Assembly: GCA_028283855.1 (NCBI GenBank)
Contig: JAPWJX010000009.1
Span: forward strand, 62,001-126,000
Length of the DNA stretch: 64,000 nucleotides
Reading direction: 5' to 3'
Origin: Verrucomicrobium sp.
GTDB taxonomy: Bacteria > Verrucomicrobiota > Verrucomicrobiia > Methylacidiphilales > GAS474
This document shows, piece by piece, positions 55,226 to 64,000 of this stretch (position 1 is its first letter; each line of letters opens with the position of its first letter). Position numbers and translations under genes: made by a program. The notes below the pieces were generated by a model that worked only from the letters and a program-made list of their open reading frames with translations, had not been told where the DNA came from and searched no databases.

Positions 55226-58200
55226 CTAAGGAGTTCTTCCCACTCCGTCTGGGTCAGGTTGGCCAGGAAGGCTTCCTCGCCCAGGAGGGTCTGGGCGACG
55301 AGTTCCTTCTTCCGCTCCTGGAGCTGGAGGATCTTTTCCTCCACCGTGCCGCGGGCGATGAGCTTGTAGGAGGTGACGACGCGCGTCTGTCCCATGCGGT
55401 GGGCGCGGGCGGTGGCCTGCTCCTCCACGGCGGGATTCCACCACGGATCGCAGTGGACCACGGTGTCGGCGGCGGTCAGGTTCAGGCCCGCGCCGCCCGC
55501 CTTCAGGCTGATGAGGAAGAGCGGCTCGCTTCCGCTCTGGAAGCGGTCGATCACCGCCTGGCGGTTTTCCGTCGCGCCGTCGAGGTAGGCGTAGGGGATC
55601 TCCTCCTTTTCCAGCCGCGCGCCGATCAGTTTCAGCAGCTTCACGAATTGGCTGAAGACGAGGAGCCGGTGGCCGCCCGCGCGGGCTTCTTCCAGAATCT
55701 CGAAAAGGGCGTCGACCTTCGCGGAGGGCTCCTTCCACGGCGCGTCGGGTTCCAGCGGCAGGAGCTGGAGGTGGCAGCAGGCCTGCCGCAGGCGGGTAAG
55801 GGCGGTGAGCATGGCCATGGTCCGCTTTCCGGGGCTGCCTTGCTTGCCCGATTGCTCGAAGACTTCCTTCCGCCCGGCTTCCAGGACCGATTGGTAGACC
55901 TGGCGCTGCTCGGCGCTTAGGTCGCAGTAGGTGACGCTTTCCAGCTTCGGCGGGATTTCCTGGGCCACGTCGGCCTTCGTGCGGCGGAGGAGGAAGGGGT
56001 GGATGCGCTGGCGCAGGCGCTTGAGGGCGGGGGCGTCCTGGTGCTTCACGATCGGCACCTCATACCTTTCCCGGAAGAGCGGCGCGGCGCCCAGGTAGCC
56101 GGGCATGAGGAAGTCGAACATCGACCAAAGGTCCAGGAGGCTGTTTTCCAACGGCGTGCCGGTGAGGATGAGCCGCTGGGCGGCCCGCGCGCCGACGGCC
56201 TTCACGGCCTGGGCGTTTTGGCTGAAGCGGTTCTTGATGGCCTGCGCCTCGTCCAGGATGACGGCGTCGAAGTCGAGCGCCTGGTGCTTTTCCACGTCCC
56301 GCCGCAGGAGGGCGTAGGAGGTGATGAGGAGGTCGCACTGGGCGGCGCGGGCCCAGGCCTCGTGCCGGTCGGCGCCGTGGAGGACCAGGGTCTTCAGCTC
56401 CGGGGCGAAGCGCTCCGCCTCCCGCTGCCAGTTGACCAGGAGGCTGGTCGGCGCGATGACCAGGGAGGGCCGCCCCCGTTTGCGGGAGGCCAGGTAGGCG
56501 AGGACCTGGACGGTTTTGCCCAGGCCCATTTCGTCGGCCAAAATGCCGGCCAGGCCGTTGGCCTCCAGCCGGTGGAACCAGGTGACGCCCTCCTTTTGGT
56601 AGGGGCGCAGGATTTTTTCCAAATGGGGAGGGCAGGGCGGCGGCGCGGCCTCCACCAGGCGGCTGGGCGCTTTCCAAGAAACGGGAAGCAGGCCGGTGTC
56701 CCGCAAGGCCGATTCGAGGTAGGAGGCGTCCCGCTTGGCGATCTTGGCCTCTCCCAGTCCGGCGGCGGGGTCGCAGTCGGCCAGTACCTCCCGCCAGTTT
56801 TCGATGGCGCCGGAGGGGAGGAGGGCGATCTGGCCGGAGGGGAGGCGGCGGTGGGTGCGGCCGGTTTGCAGGAGCTGCTGGACTTCGCCGGGGGTGAGCT
56901 GGACCGCGCCGTCCTGGCTGCGGAACTCGGTCGTGACTTGGAGCCAGTCGCCGCCGGATTGGAGGTGGACGCGGGGCTCGACGACGCGGCAGGAGCCGAG
57001 CAGCGCGGCCAGGCGGGGAGAGAGCTCGACCTGCCACTCCCGCTGCCAGCGGGGCAGGTGGTTGGCCAGGAAGGCGATGACGGCTTCCTCCCCGCCGAGG
57101 ATTTGGCGTTCGCCCGGCTTTGGGCCGAAGCCGGCCTCCGCCAGTGCGGCGCGGGCGCGGTTTTCCGCCGCCGGGGAGCGGCCTAGATAGCATAGAGGCC
57201 GGGCCGGATCGGGCAGCCAGCGGCCCGGCGCGTCGGCGGCGGGGGCGGAAAAGGAGGGGCTGCTCAGGAGGATGCGGTGGTCGCCGTAGCGGGCTTCCAG
57301 GCGGCAGGAGAGGCCTTTGAGGTCGCCGTCGATCTCCGCGGCGAGGGTGGGGACGGCTTCCTCCCAGGCGATTTCCTGGCCCAGGCGGATGTCGAGTCCC
57401 TGCGCCAGGGAGGGAAGCTGGAGGAGGTGGGGCAGTTCTTCACGGGAAAGGATGAGGGGCTGGTTTCCGAGCCGCTGAAGGGAAGGGGGCAGGGGCGGAT
57501 GCTCTTCCAGGGAGGAGCTGTCAAAGCGCCAGCGCCCGCCGGGAGAGGGGAGCCATTCGCCGGGGGCTTCGGCGTGGGGCGCTTCGGCGCGGAAGCGGCC
57601 GTCGGGCAGGGGGGTGACTTGGATGAAGGGGCGCTGGGTGGCGGCGCGGACGGCCAGGTTCGTTTTCTTTCCCAGCCATGCGCCGGAGACGCCGCGCAGC
57701 GCGCGGAAAAAGGCGTCGAAGGCGGCGGCGGACAGGATGGCCATGCCGGAGAGGCCGCCCTGCCGTTCCAGGACGCGGAGCGCGTCGAGCATCCCTTCCT
57801 GGACGGCGAGGGGGCCGTGAGGCTTTGCCCCGGCTTTCTTGAGCGCGGCTTCCCACGGGAGGGAAGGCTCTCCCGGGACGGAAGCGGCTTCCAGGATGAC
57901 CCGCATTTTTCCGGAGCGCCACGCTTCCGCAAAGGCGAGGGGCAGCAGCAGGGTGGCGTGCAGGACCGGCGTCCCGGCGGGAGCCTCCGCGCGGGAGAGG
58001 AGGCGGGAGGGGGTGGCGGGAGCGATGGGATCAGGAACGGAGGCGGAGGGGGGAGGCGAGGCCTTGCCGTTCTGCCGCTCGATCCATTCCAGCCCCAGGG
58101 CGACGACGTGCGGGCAGACGGTGCCCCGCTCCCGCGCCTGGCGGCAGGAGCAGAGGTTCTCCACCTCGGAGAGGCGGTCGGAGATTTTCAGCCGCGCGGT

Positions 58201-58353
58201 CAGGTTTCCCGTGGTCAGCCGCAGCTGGCCGGTGAGGAAGGCGCCGTCCAGGGAGACGGCGGCGACCCGGCCCGCTTTTTGCAGGGAGGATGCTTCGTTC
58301 AGGACCGGCCACCCGCCGACCTTTGCCAAGAAGTCCCGGGTGATGGCAGCCAT
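55222..58353 (-). CDS. SNF2-family helicase with SWIM zinc finger
   Basis: 1043 residues. A SWIM zinc finger (CSCRQARERGTVCPH, CxC...CxH) is near residue 70, followed by a central region and a C-terminal SNF2 ATPase (LADEMGLGKTVQVLAYL, VILDEAQAIKN, GTPLENSLLDLWSMFDFL) plus helicase C (FSQFVKLLKLIGARLEKE, HRMGQTR). It remodels DNA-protein complexes, as in HepA-like proteins. It is the last gene of a four-gene overlapping minus-strand operon. Confidence 0.93.
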   Translation of the reverse strand: MAAITRDFLAKVGGWPVLNEASSLQKAGRVAAVSLDGAFLTGQLRLTTGNLTARLKISDRLSEVENLCSCRQARERGTVCPHVVALGLEWIERQNGKASPPPSASVPDPIAPATPSRLLSRAEAPAGTPVLHATLLLPLAFAEAWRSGKMRVILEAASVPGEPSLPWEAALKKAGAKPHGPLAVQEGMLDALRVLERQGGLSGMAILSAAAFDAFFRALRGVSGAWLGKKTNLAVRAATQRPFIQVTPLPDGRFRAEAPHAEAPGEWLPSPGGRWRFDSSSLEEHPPLPPSLQRLGNQPLILSREELPHLLQLPSLAQGLDIRLGQEIAWEEAVPTLAAEIDGDLKGLSCRLEARYGDHRILLSSPSFSAPAADAPGRWLPDPARPLCYLGRSPAAENRARAALAEAGFGPKPGERQILGGEEAVIAFLANHLPRWQREWQVELSPRLAALLGSCRVVEPRVHLQSGGDWLQVTTEFRSQDGAVQLTPGEVQQLLQTGRTHRRLPSGQIALLPSGAIENWREVLADCDPAAGLGEAKIAKRDASYLESALRDTGLLPVSWKAPSRLVEAAPPPCPPHLEKILRPYQKEGVTWFHRLEANGLAGILADEMGLGKTVQVLAYLASRKRGRPSLVIAPTSLLVNWQREAERFAPELKTLVLHGADRHEAWARAAQCDLLITSYALLRRDVEKHQALDFDAVILDEAQAIKNRFSQNAQAVKAVGARAAQRLILTGTPLENSLLDLWSMFDFLMPGYLGAAPLFRERYEVPIVKHQDAPALKRLRQRIHPFLLRRTKADVAQEIPPKLESVTYCDLSAEQRQVYQSVLEAGRKEVFEQSGKQGSPGKRTMAMLTALTRLRQACCHLQLLPLEPDAPWKEPSAKVDALFEILEEARAGGHRLLVFSQFVKLLKLIGARLEKEEIPYAYLDGATENRQAVIDRFQSGSEPLFLISLKAGGAGLNLTAADTVVHCDPWWNPAVEEQATARAHRMGQTRVVTSYKLIARGTVEEKILQLQERKKELVAQTLLGEEAFLANLTQTEWEELLS

Positions 58354-59552
58354 TAAGTAAGGAAGCGGGAGCCCATTTGGCGGGCGAAGAGGGAGGGCTG
58401 AATGAGCCAGAGGGTGCTCTCCGGCTTCAGATGGGGGCGGATGACTTTCAGGCGGCTTTCCGTCAGCAGGATGCCGCGGCTGGCCACGGGGATGCGGTCC
58501 TTCGGGTCGGCCATGATATTCTCGTTCAGGATGTCGCCGGGCAGGGCGCTTTCCGAGGGCTGGATGCGGGCGACGGAGGGCGCGGCGTGGACGTCATAGG
58601 CCAGGGAGAATCCGGGGAAGCGGAAGATGTGGGAGGAAAGGGGATCTCCCGCCTCGGAAACGTCGAAAATCGGGCGCACGATGGGCGGGGAGAAAACCGG
58701 CGTCGATTTTTCCGCGCCGCGCATGAGCCGGTCGCGGCAGGCGGCCTCGACGGCTTCCAGGAGGATGGTCACGCCGCGCATGAGGTGCTCGTCGTCCCGG
58801 GGATCATGGGGAAGGACCAGCTTGGCCAGATGCTCGGCGGCGGGGCGGGTGAGGCGGAAGAGGATGTCATACCAGCGCCCCTCCTGCGGAAAGAACGCGC
58901 CTTGCCAGCCGAGGAAGTCTCCCTTGAAAAGTTCCTTTAGCTCCCCTTTGCGGAGGTCGTGCCGGTCGACCTCCAGGTCGGTGAAGGCTTTTTCCAAGGC
59001 GTCCTCGATCACCTTTACGACGAGAAGCCGCCCGTCCTCCGCGAGGACGAAGGGGCGCGGCGCGGGCATTTCCTCCCGCTTGGCGGGAGGGTGCGCGGCT
59101 TCGGATTTCTTTTCCTGGCCGGCGGCTTCGGCCGCGGCGGCGGCCTGCGCTTGGATGGCTTTCACCTGGCGGCCCAGGAGGGCCAGGCGCCGCCCCGTCA
59201 TGCAGGCGGCCAGGAAGGAGACCGGCTCCACGGGCTTTTTCAGCACCATGTCCGCTCCCGCGCCGAGGGCCAAAAAGGAAGTCACGGGGTTCTCTCCCTC
59301 CACGAGGGCCAGGAGGTAGGGGTCGCTCTTTTCCGCCGCCTTGCGCGCGCTGTGGGCGATCAGTTCCACGGAAAGGTCGGGCCAGCCGTCGTCGTAGATG
59401 ATGAGGTCCATCCCCTGCGGGGACTTGAGGTAGGTGAAGAAGGCGGCCCCGTCATCCGCCCAGGAAAGCTCCGCCGGGAAGGCTTTGAGAAGGGCGGAGA
59501 CGGCCTGCCGCGTCTTCTCCTCTCCGACGGCGATGAGGACGCGCGCGCTCAT
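58353..59552 (-). CDS. Receiver-like domain fused to CheX-like domain
   Basis: 399 residues. The N-terminal 120 residues have the receiver fold (IIYDDGWPDLSVELI, VLKKPVEPVSFL). After an Ala/Glu/Lys linker, residues 180-290 look like the CheX/CheC type (DFLGWQGAFFPQEGRWYDIL and TILLEAVEAACRDRL). The C-terminal 110 residues are unassigned. It may be a signalling phosphatase. It overlaps the SNF2 start by one base and the PHP stop by four. Confidence 0.6.
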   Translation of the reverse strand: MSARVLIAVGEEKTRQAVSALLKAFPAELSWADDGAAFFTYLKSPQGMDLIIYDDGWPDLSVELIAHSARKAAEKSDPYLLALVEGENPVTSFLALGAGADMVLKKPVEPVSFLAACMTGRRLALLGRQVKAIQAQAAAAAEAAGQEKKSEAAHPPAKREEMPAPRPFVLAEDGRLLVVKVIEDALEKAFTDLEVDRHDLRKGELKELFKGDFLGWQGAFFPQEGRWYDILFRLTRPAAEHLAKLVLPHDPRDDEHLMRGVTILLEAVEAACRDRLMRGAEKSTPVFSPPIVRPIFDVSEAGDPLSSHIFRFPGFSLAYDVHAAPSVARIQPSESALPGDILNENIMADPKDRIPVASRGILLTESRLKVIRPHLKPESTLWLIQPSLFARQMGSRFLT

Positions 59553-60331
59553 GCCAGGGGGACGATCGTGCGCCGGTGTTTTTCGTAGAGGGCGATTTCC
59601 CTGACTCCCGCCGCTTCCAGGACGGCGGGCAGGCGGTGGTAGTCTTCCGCCAGCTGGACGTGGGAATGGGCGTCGGAGGAAAGGGTGATGGGGATCTCCA
59701 GTTCCACGGCGCGGCGCAGGAGGGGAATCTCCGGATACTGTTCCCCGACCGGCTTGCGCCAGCCGGCGGTGTTGACTTCCATGGCCAGGCCGGCCTTTTT
59801 GATGCGTTGCAGGAGGGGGTCAAAGAACTCCAGGAGCGGCGCTTCCGGGCGGAAGCCGTGGATCTTCACCAGGTCCAGGTGGGCCAGGCAGTCGATATGG
59901 CCGCGGGCGATCATTCCTTCCACCTGGGCGATGTAGTCCCGGCAGATTTCCTCCAGCGGCCGCTCGGCGAATTGGGGGGTCTGGTCGGCGGAGTCGAGCA
60001 TGCGGTCTTTCCCCGCCAGGTAGTGGGCGGAGCCGAGGACGAAGTCGAGCCGGTCCCAGTTCTTTTCCACCCAGGCCAGCCCGGCGGCGCCGGTCTGCGG
60101 GTCGTTGTCCAGCTCGATGCCCGCGCGCAGCGCCACGTCCGGATTGGCCTGGCGGACTAGGTCGAGGACGTCGAGGTCGATCCCCTCATGGTAGCGGTCG
60201 TGGTCGGTGAAGGCGATTTCCCGCAGGCCTTTCTCCCGGGCGGAATCGACCCATGGCTGGAGCAGCTCCGGGGTGTAGGGCTGGATGCGGTGCCCCTGGG
60301 GGTGGCTGTGATAGTCGGAGAAAAGCTTCAT
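59549..60331 (-). CDS. PHP domain phosphoesterase (HisJ-like)
   Basis: 260 residues from the ATG at MKLFSDYHSHPQGH. DYHSHP, AFTDHD and AGIELD are PHP metal-ligand motifs; SAHYLAGKDRM and SSDAHSHVQ complete the set. The family includes histidinol phosphatase HisJ; hisG at 49613 fits, though no direct link exists. It overlaps the DUF192 stop by four bases. Confidence 0.85.
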   Translation of the reverse strand: MKLFSDYHSHPQGHRIQPYTPELLQPWVDSAREKGLREIAFTDHDRYHEGIDLDVLDLVRQANPDVALRAGIELDNDPQTGAAGLAWVEKNWDRLDFVLGSAHYLAGKDRMLDSADQTPQFAERPLEEICRDYIAQVEGMIARGHIDCLAHLDLVKIHGFRPEAPLLEFFDPLLQRIKKAGLAMEVNTAGWRKPVGEQYPEIPLLRRAVELEIPITLSSDAHSHVQLAEDYHRLPAVLEAAGVREIALYEKHRRTIVPLA

Positions 60332-60864
60332 GGGGCGGTCAGGGCCAAGGGAGGCTTGCCGAAGTAGGCGCCGACGGGCTTCACGTCGGTCCCCGGGACG
60401 ACGCCGTTGAGCTGGAACCAGCCCTGGTTCACCTCGATGGCGTAGGCGACCCGGTCGCTCTGGCTTTCCACCGTCTTTCGGTCGAAGGGGCGCATGTCGT
60501 AGATCTCCAGGATGCGGCCGCCCCGGTCCAGGAAGGCGATGGAAAGAGGGATGCTCGTGTTCTCCATCCAGAAGACGGCGTGCTTCGGCTTCCCCAGGAC
60601 GAAGATCATCCCGGCGTTGTCGGAAAGGGTGGGGCGGTACATGAGGCCGGCGGCCAGCTGCTGGGGGGTGTGGGCCACCTCCGCGTCGATGTGGGCCTTG
60701 CCCACGTTGAGGACGATCTTCGCCAGCTCCGGCTGCGCGGCGGCGGGGGTTTCCTGGGCGCAGCTCCAGTCCTTGAGGAAAAAGAGGGCGCAGAGGGCGG
60801 CCCAAAGGAGCGCTCCGCCGCCCAGCGTGGCGCCCAGGGAATACCAGAGGGAACGTTTTTGCAT
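60328..60864 (-). CDS. DUF192 family exported protein
   Basis: 178 residues with an N-terminal hydrophobic segment (LGATLGGGALLWAALCALFFL) that anchors or exports it. The domain HTPQQLAAGLMYRPTLSDNA, then FVLGKPKHAVFWMENTSIPL, is the DUF192 signature. Its role is unknown. It opens the minus-strand four-gene operon ending with the SNF2 helicase. Confidence 0.88.
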   Translation of the reverse strand: MQKRSLWYSLGATLGGGALLWAALCALFFLKDWSCAQETPAAAQPELAKIVLNVGKAHIDAEVAHTPQQLAAGLMYRPTLSDNAGMIFVLGKPKHAVFWMENTSIPLSIAFLDRGGRILEIYDMRPFDRKTVESQSDRVAYAIEVNQGWFQLNGVVPGTDVKPVGAYFGKPPLALTAP

Positions 60865-60956
60865 CGCCTGTTCCGGGAACGATAGGTTCGCCCGGGAAGG
60901 GCAGCAAATCGAATCTTGGCGGGAGTCCCTTTTCCCGATGTAATGAACTTCCCCCG

Positions 60957-61727
60957 ATGAAAAGCAAAACGCAGCGCTGGGTGGTCAAGCTGGGCACCGG
61001 CATCCTGACCACGCCCGAAGGCCGCCTCGACCTTCCCCAGATCGACCAGCTGGTGGGCCAGATCGCCGCCCTGAAAAAGAAGCGGATCGAGGTCATCCTG
61101 GTCACCTCCGGCGCGGTCGGCGGGGGCATGGGCCTTTTGGGCCTTTCCAAGCGGCCCAAGGCCATCGAGGAACTCCAGGCCTGCGCCGCCATCGGCCAGC
61201 CGCAGATCATGCACATCTACGAGGAGTTCTTCGCCAAGCGGGACCTCCACGTCGCGCAGATCCTCCTGACCTACTTCGACCTGGACAGCCGCACCCTCTA
61301 CGCCAACGCGCAGAAGACCATCTCCCACATCCTGGGCCTGGGCCGGTTCATCCCCGTCATCAATGAGAACGACGTCATTTCCTACCAGGAAATCAAGTTC
61401 GGCGACAACGACAAGCTCTCCGCCTACGTCGCCCTCATGATGGGGGCCGACCGGCTCATCATCCTTTCCAGCGTCGCGGGGCTGACCCGCAACCCGGAGG
61501 GAAAGGGGACTCCCATCGCCCACGTGAAGAAAATCGACGCCCGCGTCTCCGCCCTGGCCGGGCAGACCGCCAGCGAGCGCTCCGTGGGCGGCATGATCAC
61601 GAAGCTGGAGGCGGCCCGCCTGGTCAACGCCGCGGAAATCCCCATGCACATCGCCCACGGGCGGGAGGAGGGCGTCCTCCTGAAGATCGCCCGCGGGGCG
61701 CGCATCGGCACCCGCTTCGGCCCCTGA
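60957..61727 (+). CDS. proB: Glutamate 5-kinase, catalytic domain only
   Basis: 256 residues without the C-terminal PUA domain. VVKLGTGILT, VTSGAVGGGMGLLG and PVINENDVISYQEIKFGDND are the kinase signatures. It phosphorylates glutamate for proline synthesis. It is followed seven bases later by proA. Confidence 0.93.
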   Translation: MKSKTQRWVVKLGTGILTTPEGRLDLPQIDQLVGQIAALKKKRIEVILVTSGAVGGGMGLLGLSKRPKAIEELQACAAIGQPQIMHIYEEFFAKRDLHVAQILLTYFDLDSRTLYANAQKTISHILGLGRFIPVINENDVISYQEIKFGDNDKLSAYVALMMGADRLIILSSVAGLTRNPEGKGTPIAHVKKIDARVSALAGQTASERSVGGMITKLEAARLVNAAEIPMHIAHGREEGVLLKIARGARIGTRFGP

Positions 61728-61734
61728 TTTTCCA

Positions 61735-62994
61735 ATGAGCCTGGAAACCGCCATCGCCTCCCTCTGCCAGGCCACGCGCCGCGCCGCGCGGAAGCTGGCC
61801 CGCGCCTCCCTGCCGCAGATCGACGCGGCGCTGGAGGAAATCGCCTCGGAGCTGGACGCGCGCCGGGAGGAGATTTACACCGCCAACCGGGTCGACCTGG
61901 AGGAGGGGAGGAAAAAAGGCCTCTCCGCCGCCATGCTGGACCGGCTGGCCATCAAGCCGGAGACTTTGGACAAGATCATCTCCGGCGTGCGCCAGGTGAA
62001 GGGCCTTTCCAGCCCCCTGGGCGCCGTCATGCGGGAATGGACCCAGCGGGACGGGCTGCGCATCCGGCAGCTGCGCGTCCCCATCGGCGTCATCGGCATC
62101 ATTTACGAGTCCCGGCCCAACGTGACCATCGACGCCGCCGTGCTTTGCCTGAAGGCGGGCAACGGCGTCGTCCTGCGCGGCGGCAGCGAGGCCTTCAACT
62201 CCAACCGTGCCCTGGCCGCCTGCCTCCAGGCCGGGCTCTTCCGCGCCGGGCTGCCCCAGGAGGCCATCCAGATCCTGCCCACCACCGACCGGGAGGCCAT
62301 CGGCATCCTCTGCCGCCAGAGCGATTCCATCGACCTCCTCATTCCCCGGGGCGGGCAGGGTCTGATCGAAACGGTCGCCGCCCAGGCCCGCATGCCGGTC
62401 ATCAAGCATTACAACGGCATCTGCCACGTCTACGTCCATGCCCAGGCTGACCCGGACATGGCGGAAAAGATCGTCCTCAACGCCAAGGTGCAGCGCCCCG
62501 GCGTGTGCAACGCCGTGGAGACCCTCCTGGTCGACCGGGAGACGGCGGCGGAATTCGTGCCCCGCATCGTCGCTCGGCTGCGGGCGGAGGGCGTGGAGGT
62601 GCGGGGGGACGTGGAGACCCGCGCCTTCGGCGGGGAGGCGGTCTTGCCCGCCACGGAGGCCGATTGGTCGACCGAATACCTCGACCTGATCCTTTCCGTC
62701 CGCGTCGTCGGGGGGATCGAGGAGGCGGTCGACCACGTGGAACGCTACGGCTCCCACCATTCCGACACCATCGTGACCCGGAACGAGACCGCGGCGCGGC
62801 GTTTCCTGGCGGAGGTCGACTCCGCCACCGTCTATTGGAACGCCTCCACCCGCTTCACGGATGGGGAGCAATTCGGCTTCGGCGCGGAGATCGGCATCAG
62901 CACGGACAAGATCCACGCCCGCGGCCCCATGGGGCTGGAAGAGCTGACCTCCTACAAATACGTGATCGAGGGGACCGGACAGGTCCGGGAATGA
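61735..62994 (+). CDS. proA: Glutamate-5-semialdehyde dehydrogenase
   Basis: 419 residues. VPIGVIGIIYESRPNVTIDA, the catalytic Cys in PGVCNAVETLLVD, and HNATRYGSHHSDTI-like YGSHHSDTIVT are family markers. It reduces glutamyl phosphate with NADPH to the semialdehyde, the proline precursor. It overlaps the GNAT gene by three bases at its stop (ATGA). Confidence 0.96.
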   Translation: MSLETAIASLCQATRRAARKLARASLPQIDAALEEIASELDARREEIYTANRVDLEEGRKKGLSAAMLDRLAIKPETLDKIISGVRQVKGLSSPLGAVMREWTQRDGLRIRQLRVPIGVIGIIYESRPNVTIDAAVLCLKAGNGVVLRGGSEAFNSNRALAACLQAGLFRAGLPQEAIQILPTTDREAIGILCRQSDSIDLLIPRGGQGLIETVAAQARMPVIKHYNGICHVYVHAQADPDMAEKIVLNAKVQRPGVCNAVETLLVDRETAAEFVPRIVARLRAEGVEVRGDVETRAFGGEAVLPATEADWSTEYLDLILSVRVVGGIEEAVDHVERYGSHHSDTIVTRNETAARRFLAEVDSATVYWNASTRFTDGEQFGFGAEIGISTDKIHARGPMGLEELTSYKYVIEGTGQVRE

Positions 62995-63479
62995 TCCGCC
63001 GCGCCGCCGTTTCCGACGCGGCGGCCATCGCGCGGCTTCACGTCGCCAGCTGGCGGACGACTTACGCGGGCATCGTCGATGCCGCTTATCTCGATTCCCT
63101 GAACGAAACCGCCCGCGTTCCCGGCTGGGAGGAGCAGCTGAAAAATCCAGCGCTGGACTGCCTCGTCGCGGAGGATGCGGGGAAATTGCTCGGCTTTTCC
63201 GTGGGCGGCCCCATTCGGGAACCGCTGGCCGGTTACGGCGCGGAGCTCTACGCGATCTATCTTTTGCGGGAAGCCCAGGGGCGGGGCGTCGGCCGGGCGC
63301 TTTTTGGGGAAACGGTGGCGGCGCTCCGCGCGCGGGGCTTTCAGGGCGTCGCGGCGTGGGTGATGCGCCGCAATCCCGCCCGCGTGTTCTATGAGCGGAT
63401 GGGCGGCGTGCCGGCGGGCAGCACGGAGATGCTTCTGGCGGGCGAGACGTTTAAGCTGGCCGCCTACGGCTGGGCTTAA
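62991..63479 (+). CDS. GNAT family N-acetyltransferase
   Basis: 162 residues. LYAIYLLREAQGRGVGRALF holds the acetyl-CoA motif (QGRGVG), and AWVMRRNPARVFYERMGG follows the GNAT layout with the ribosomal or small-molecule acceptor unknown. It is coupled to proA. The stop overlaps the convergent DAHP synthase stop. Confidence 0.9.
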   Translation: MIRRAAVSDAAAIARLHVASWRTTYAGIVDAAYLDSLNETARVPGWEEQLKNPALDCLVAEDAGKLLGFSVGGPIREPLAGYGAELYAIYLLREAQGRGVGRALFGETVAALRARGFQGVAAWVMRRNPARVFYERMGGVPAGSTEMLLAGETFKLAAYGWA

Positions 63480-64000
63480 GCCGTCGCCATGGCGGCCTGG
63501 TGCGCCCGCAGGCGCTCCGCGCCGGTGCGCAGGAGCTTCTCCGTCGTCTCCCAGCTGATGCAGCTGTCGGTGATCGACTGGCCGGGGCGGATCGCGCCGC
63601 CGGGATTGGGGAAGGCCTGGCGGCCTTCTTCCAGGTTGCTCTCCAGCATCGCGCCCAGGAGGGCGGCGTTGCCGTCGGCCCGCTGGTCGAGGATCGACTG
63701 CCAGACGATTTCCTGCCGCTCCGGCTTTTTTTCCGAATTGGCGTGGCTGCAATCGACCAAGAGGGTGGCGGGCAGACCGGCGGCCTGCATGCGGGTGGCC
63801 GCCTCGGCCAGGCTCTTCGGGTCGTAATTGGTCCGCTTGTTGCCGCCGCGCAGGATGATGTGACCCCAGGGGTTGCCCTTCGTCAGCACGGTGGCGGTGC
63901 GCCCCTCGGCGTCGATGCCCAGGAAATTGTGGGAGTGGCGGGCGGCGTCCATGGCGTCGACGGCCACCTGGAGGCTGCCGTCGGTGCCGTTCTTGAAGCC
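63476..64000 (-). CDS. DAHP synthase, class I (5' end outside window)
   Basis: The frame remains open to the window end, so the start is not in view; about 175 C-terminal residues are seen. GFKNGTDGSLQVAVDAM and LVDCSHANSEKKPERQ are characteristic of AroF/AroG/AroH. It condenses PEP and erythrose-4-phosphate to start aromatic amino acid synthesis. The feedback type cannot be judged from this part. Confidence 0.95.
   Translation of the reverse strand, partial: GFKNGTDGSLQVAVDAMDAARHSHNFLGIDAEGRTATVLTKGNPWGHIILRGGNKRTNYDPKSLAEAATRMQAAGLPATLLVDCSHANSEKKPERQEIVWQSILDQRADGNAALLGAMLESNLEEGRQAFPNPGGAIRPGQSITDSCISWETTEKLLRTGAERLRAHQAAMATA

Overview
The window is a dense, GC-rich bacterial chromosome segment. 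Almost every gap is under 150 bases, many same-strand neighbours share ATGA-type overlaps, and several convergent genes overlap at their stop codons. The gene set and the order ribBA-ribH-nusB-ftsY-ribD, together with a lone GspK-like pseudopilin, a tiny AURKAIP1/COX24-like basic protein and few strong Shine-Dalgarno sites, suggest Verrucomicrobiota or a PVC relative. This is an inference from content and no rRNA gene is present to confirm it. No phage, transposase, integrase or CRISPR array was seen.

Layout. 1-8650: end of a sensor kinase, a TPR/coiled-coil protein, an FAD monooxygenase, an HNH nuclease, a tyrosine-phosphatase-like protein, purH and a small secreted protein. 8680-16340: tRNA-Ala(CGC), a GAF hybrid kinase, a TonB-like protein, a GspK-like protein, an MFS carrier and a membrane-anchored beta-propeller protein. 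16315-21807: the most distinctive region, described below. 21902-23424: a lower-GC islet with an XRE regulator, a membrane peptide and an acyltransferase. 23429-32371: aconitase, photolyase, a HExxH protein and alaS. 32390-38303: riboflavin genes (a frameshifted ribBA, then ribH, ribD and ribE) interleaved with nusB, ftsY and a glycosyltransferase. 38345-40555: three lipoproteins of the LpoB/COG3014/YcfL type. 40552-46481: response regulators, tilS, transporter, DUF971, hemW and an NlpC/P60 protein. 46550-64000: typA, a D,D-carboxypeptidase, hisG, holA, prfB with its programmed frameshift, a SNF2 helicase operon, proBA and the end of a DAHP synthase gene.

The main discovery candidate is at 16315-21641. 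Three overlapping genes look at first like hutH and hutU plus a DUF917 gene. However, the HutH-like protein lacks the Ala-Ser-Gly triad that forms the MIO cofactor (it reads Val-Cys-Asp), and the HutU-like protein has Gly in place of the hallmark Cys of urocanase. This combination, with a DUF917 (S-methyl-thiohydantoin desulfurase) protein, fits ergothioneine catabolism (ergothionase, thiourocanate hydratase, thiohydantoin desulfurase) rather than histidine catabolism. On the other side of a shared palindromic DNA element (ATAGTCTATAGACTAT and a 15/16 copy) lie a YezD/DUF2292 gene, a family I associate with sulfur-assimilation loci, and a gene for a 140-residue protein containing 35 Met and 23 Cys. 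I infer a sulfur-responsive locus that couples salvage of sulfur from ergothioneine to a sulfur- or thiophilic-metal-rich protein sink. The enzymes are assignable from known families. Their link to the Met/Cys-rich protein through a common operator appears to be new and is untested.
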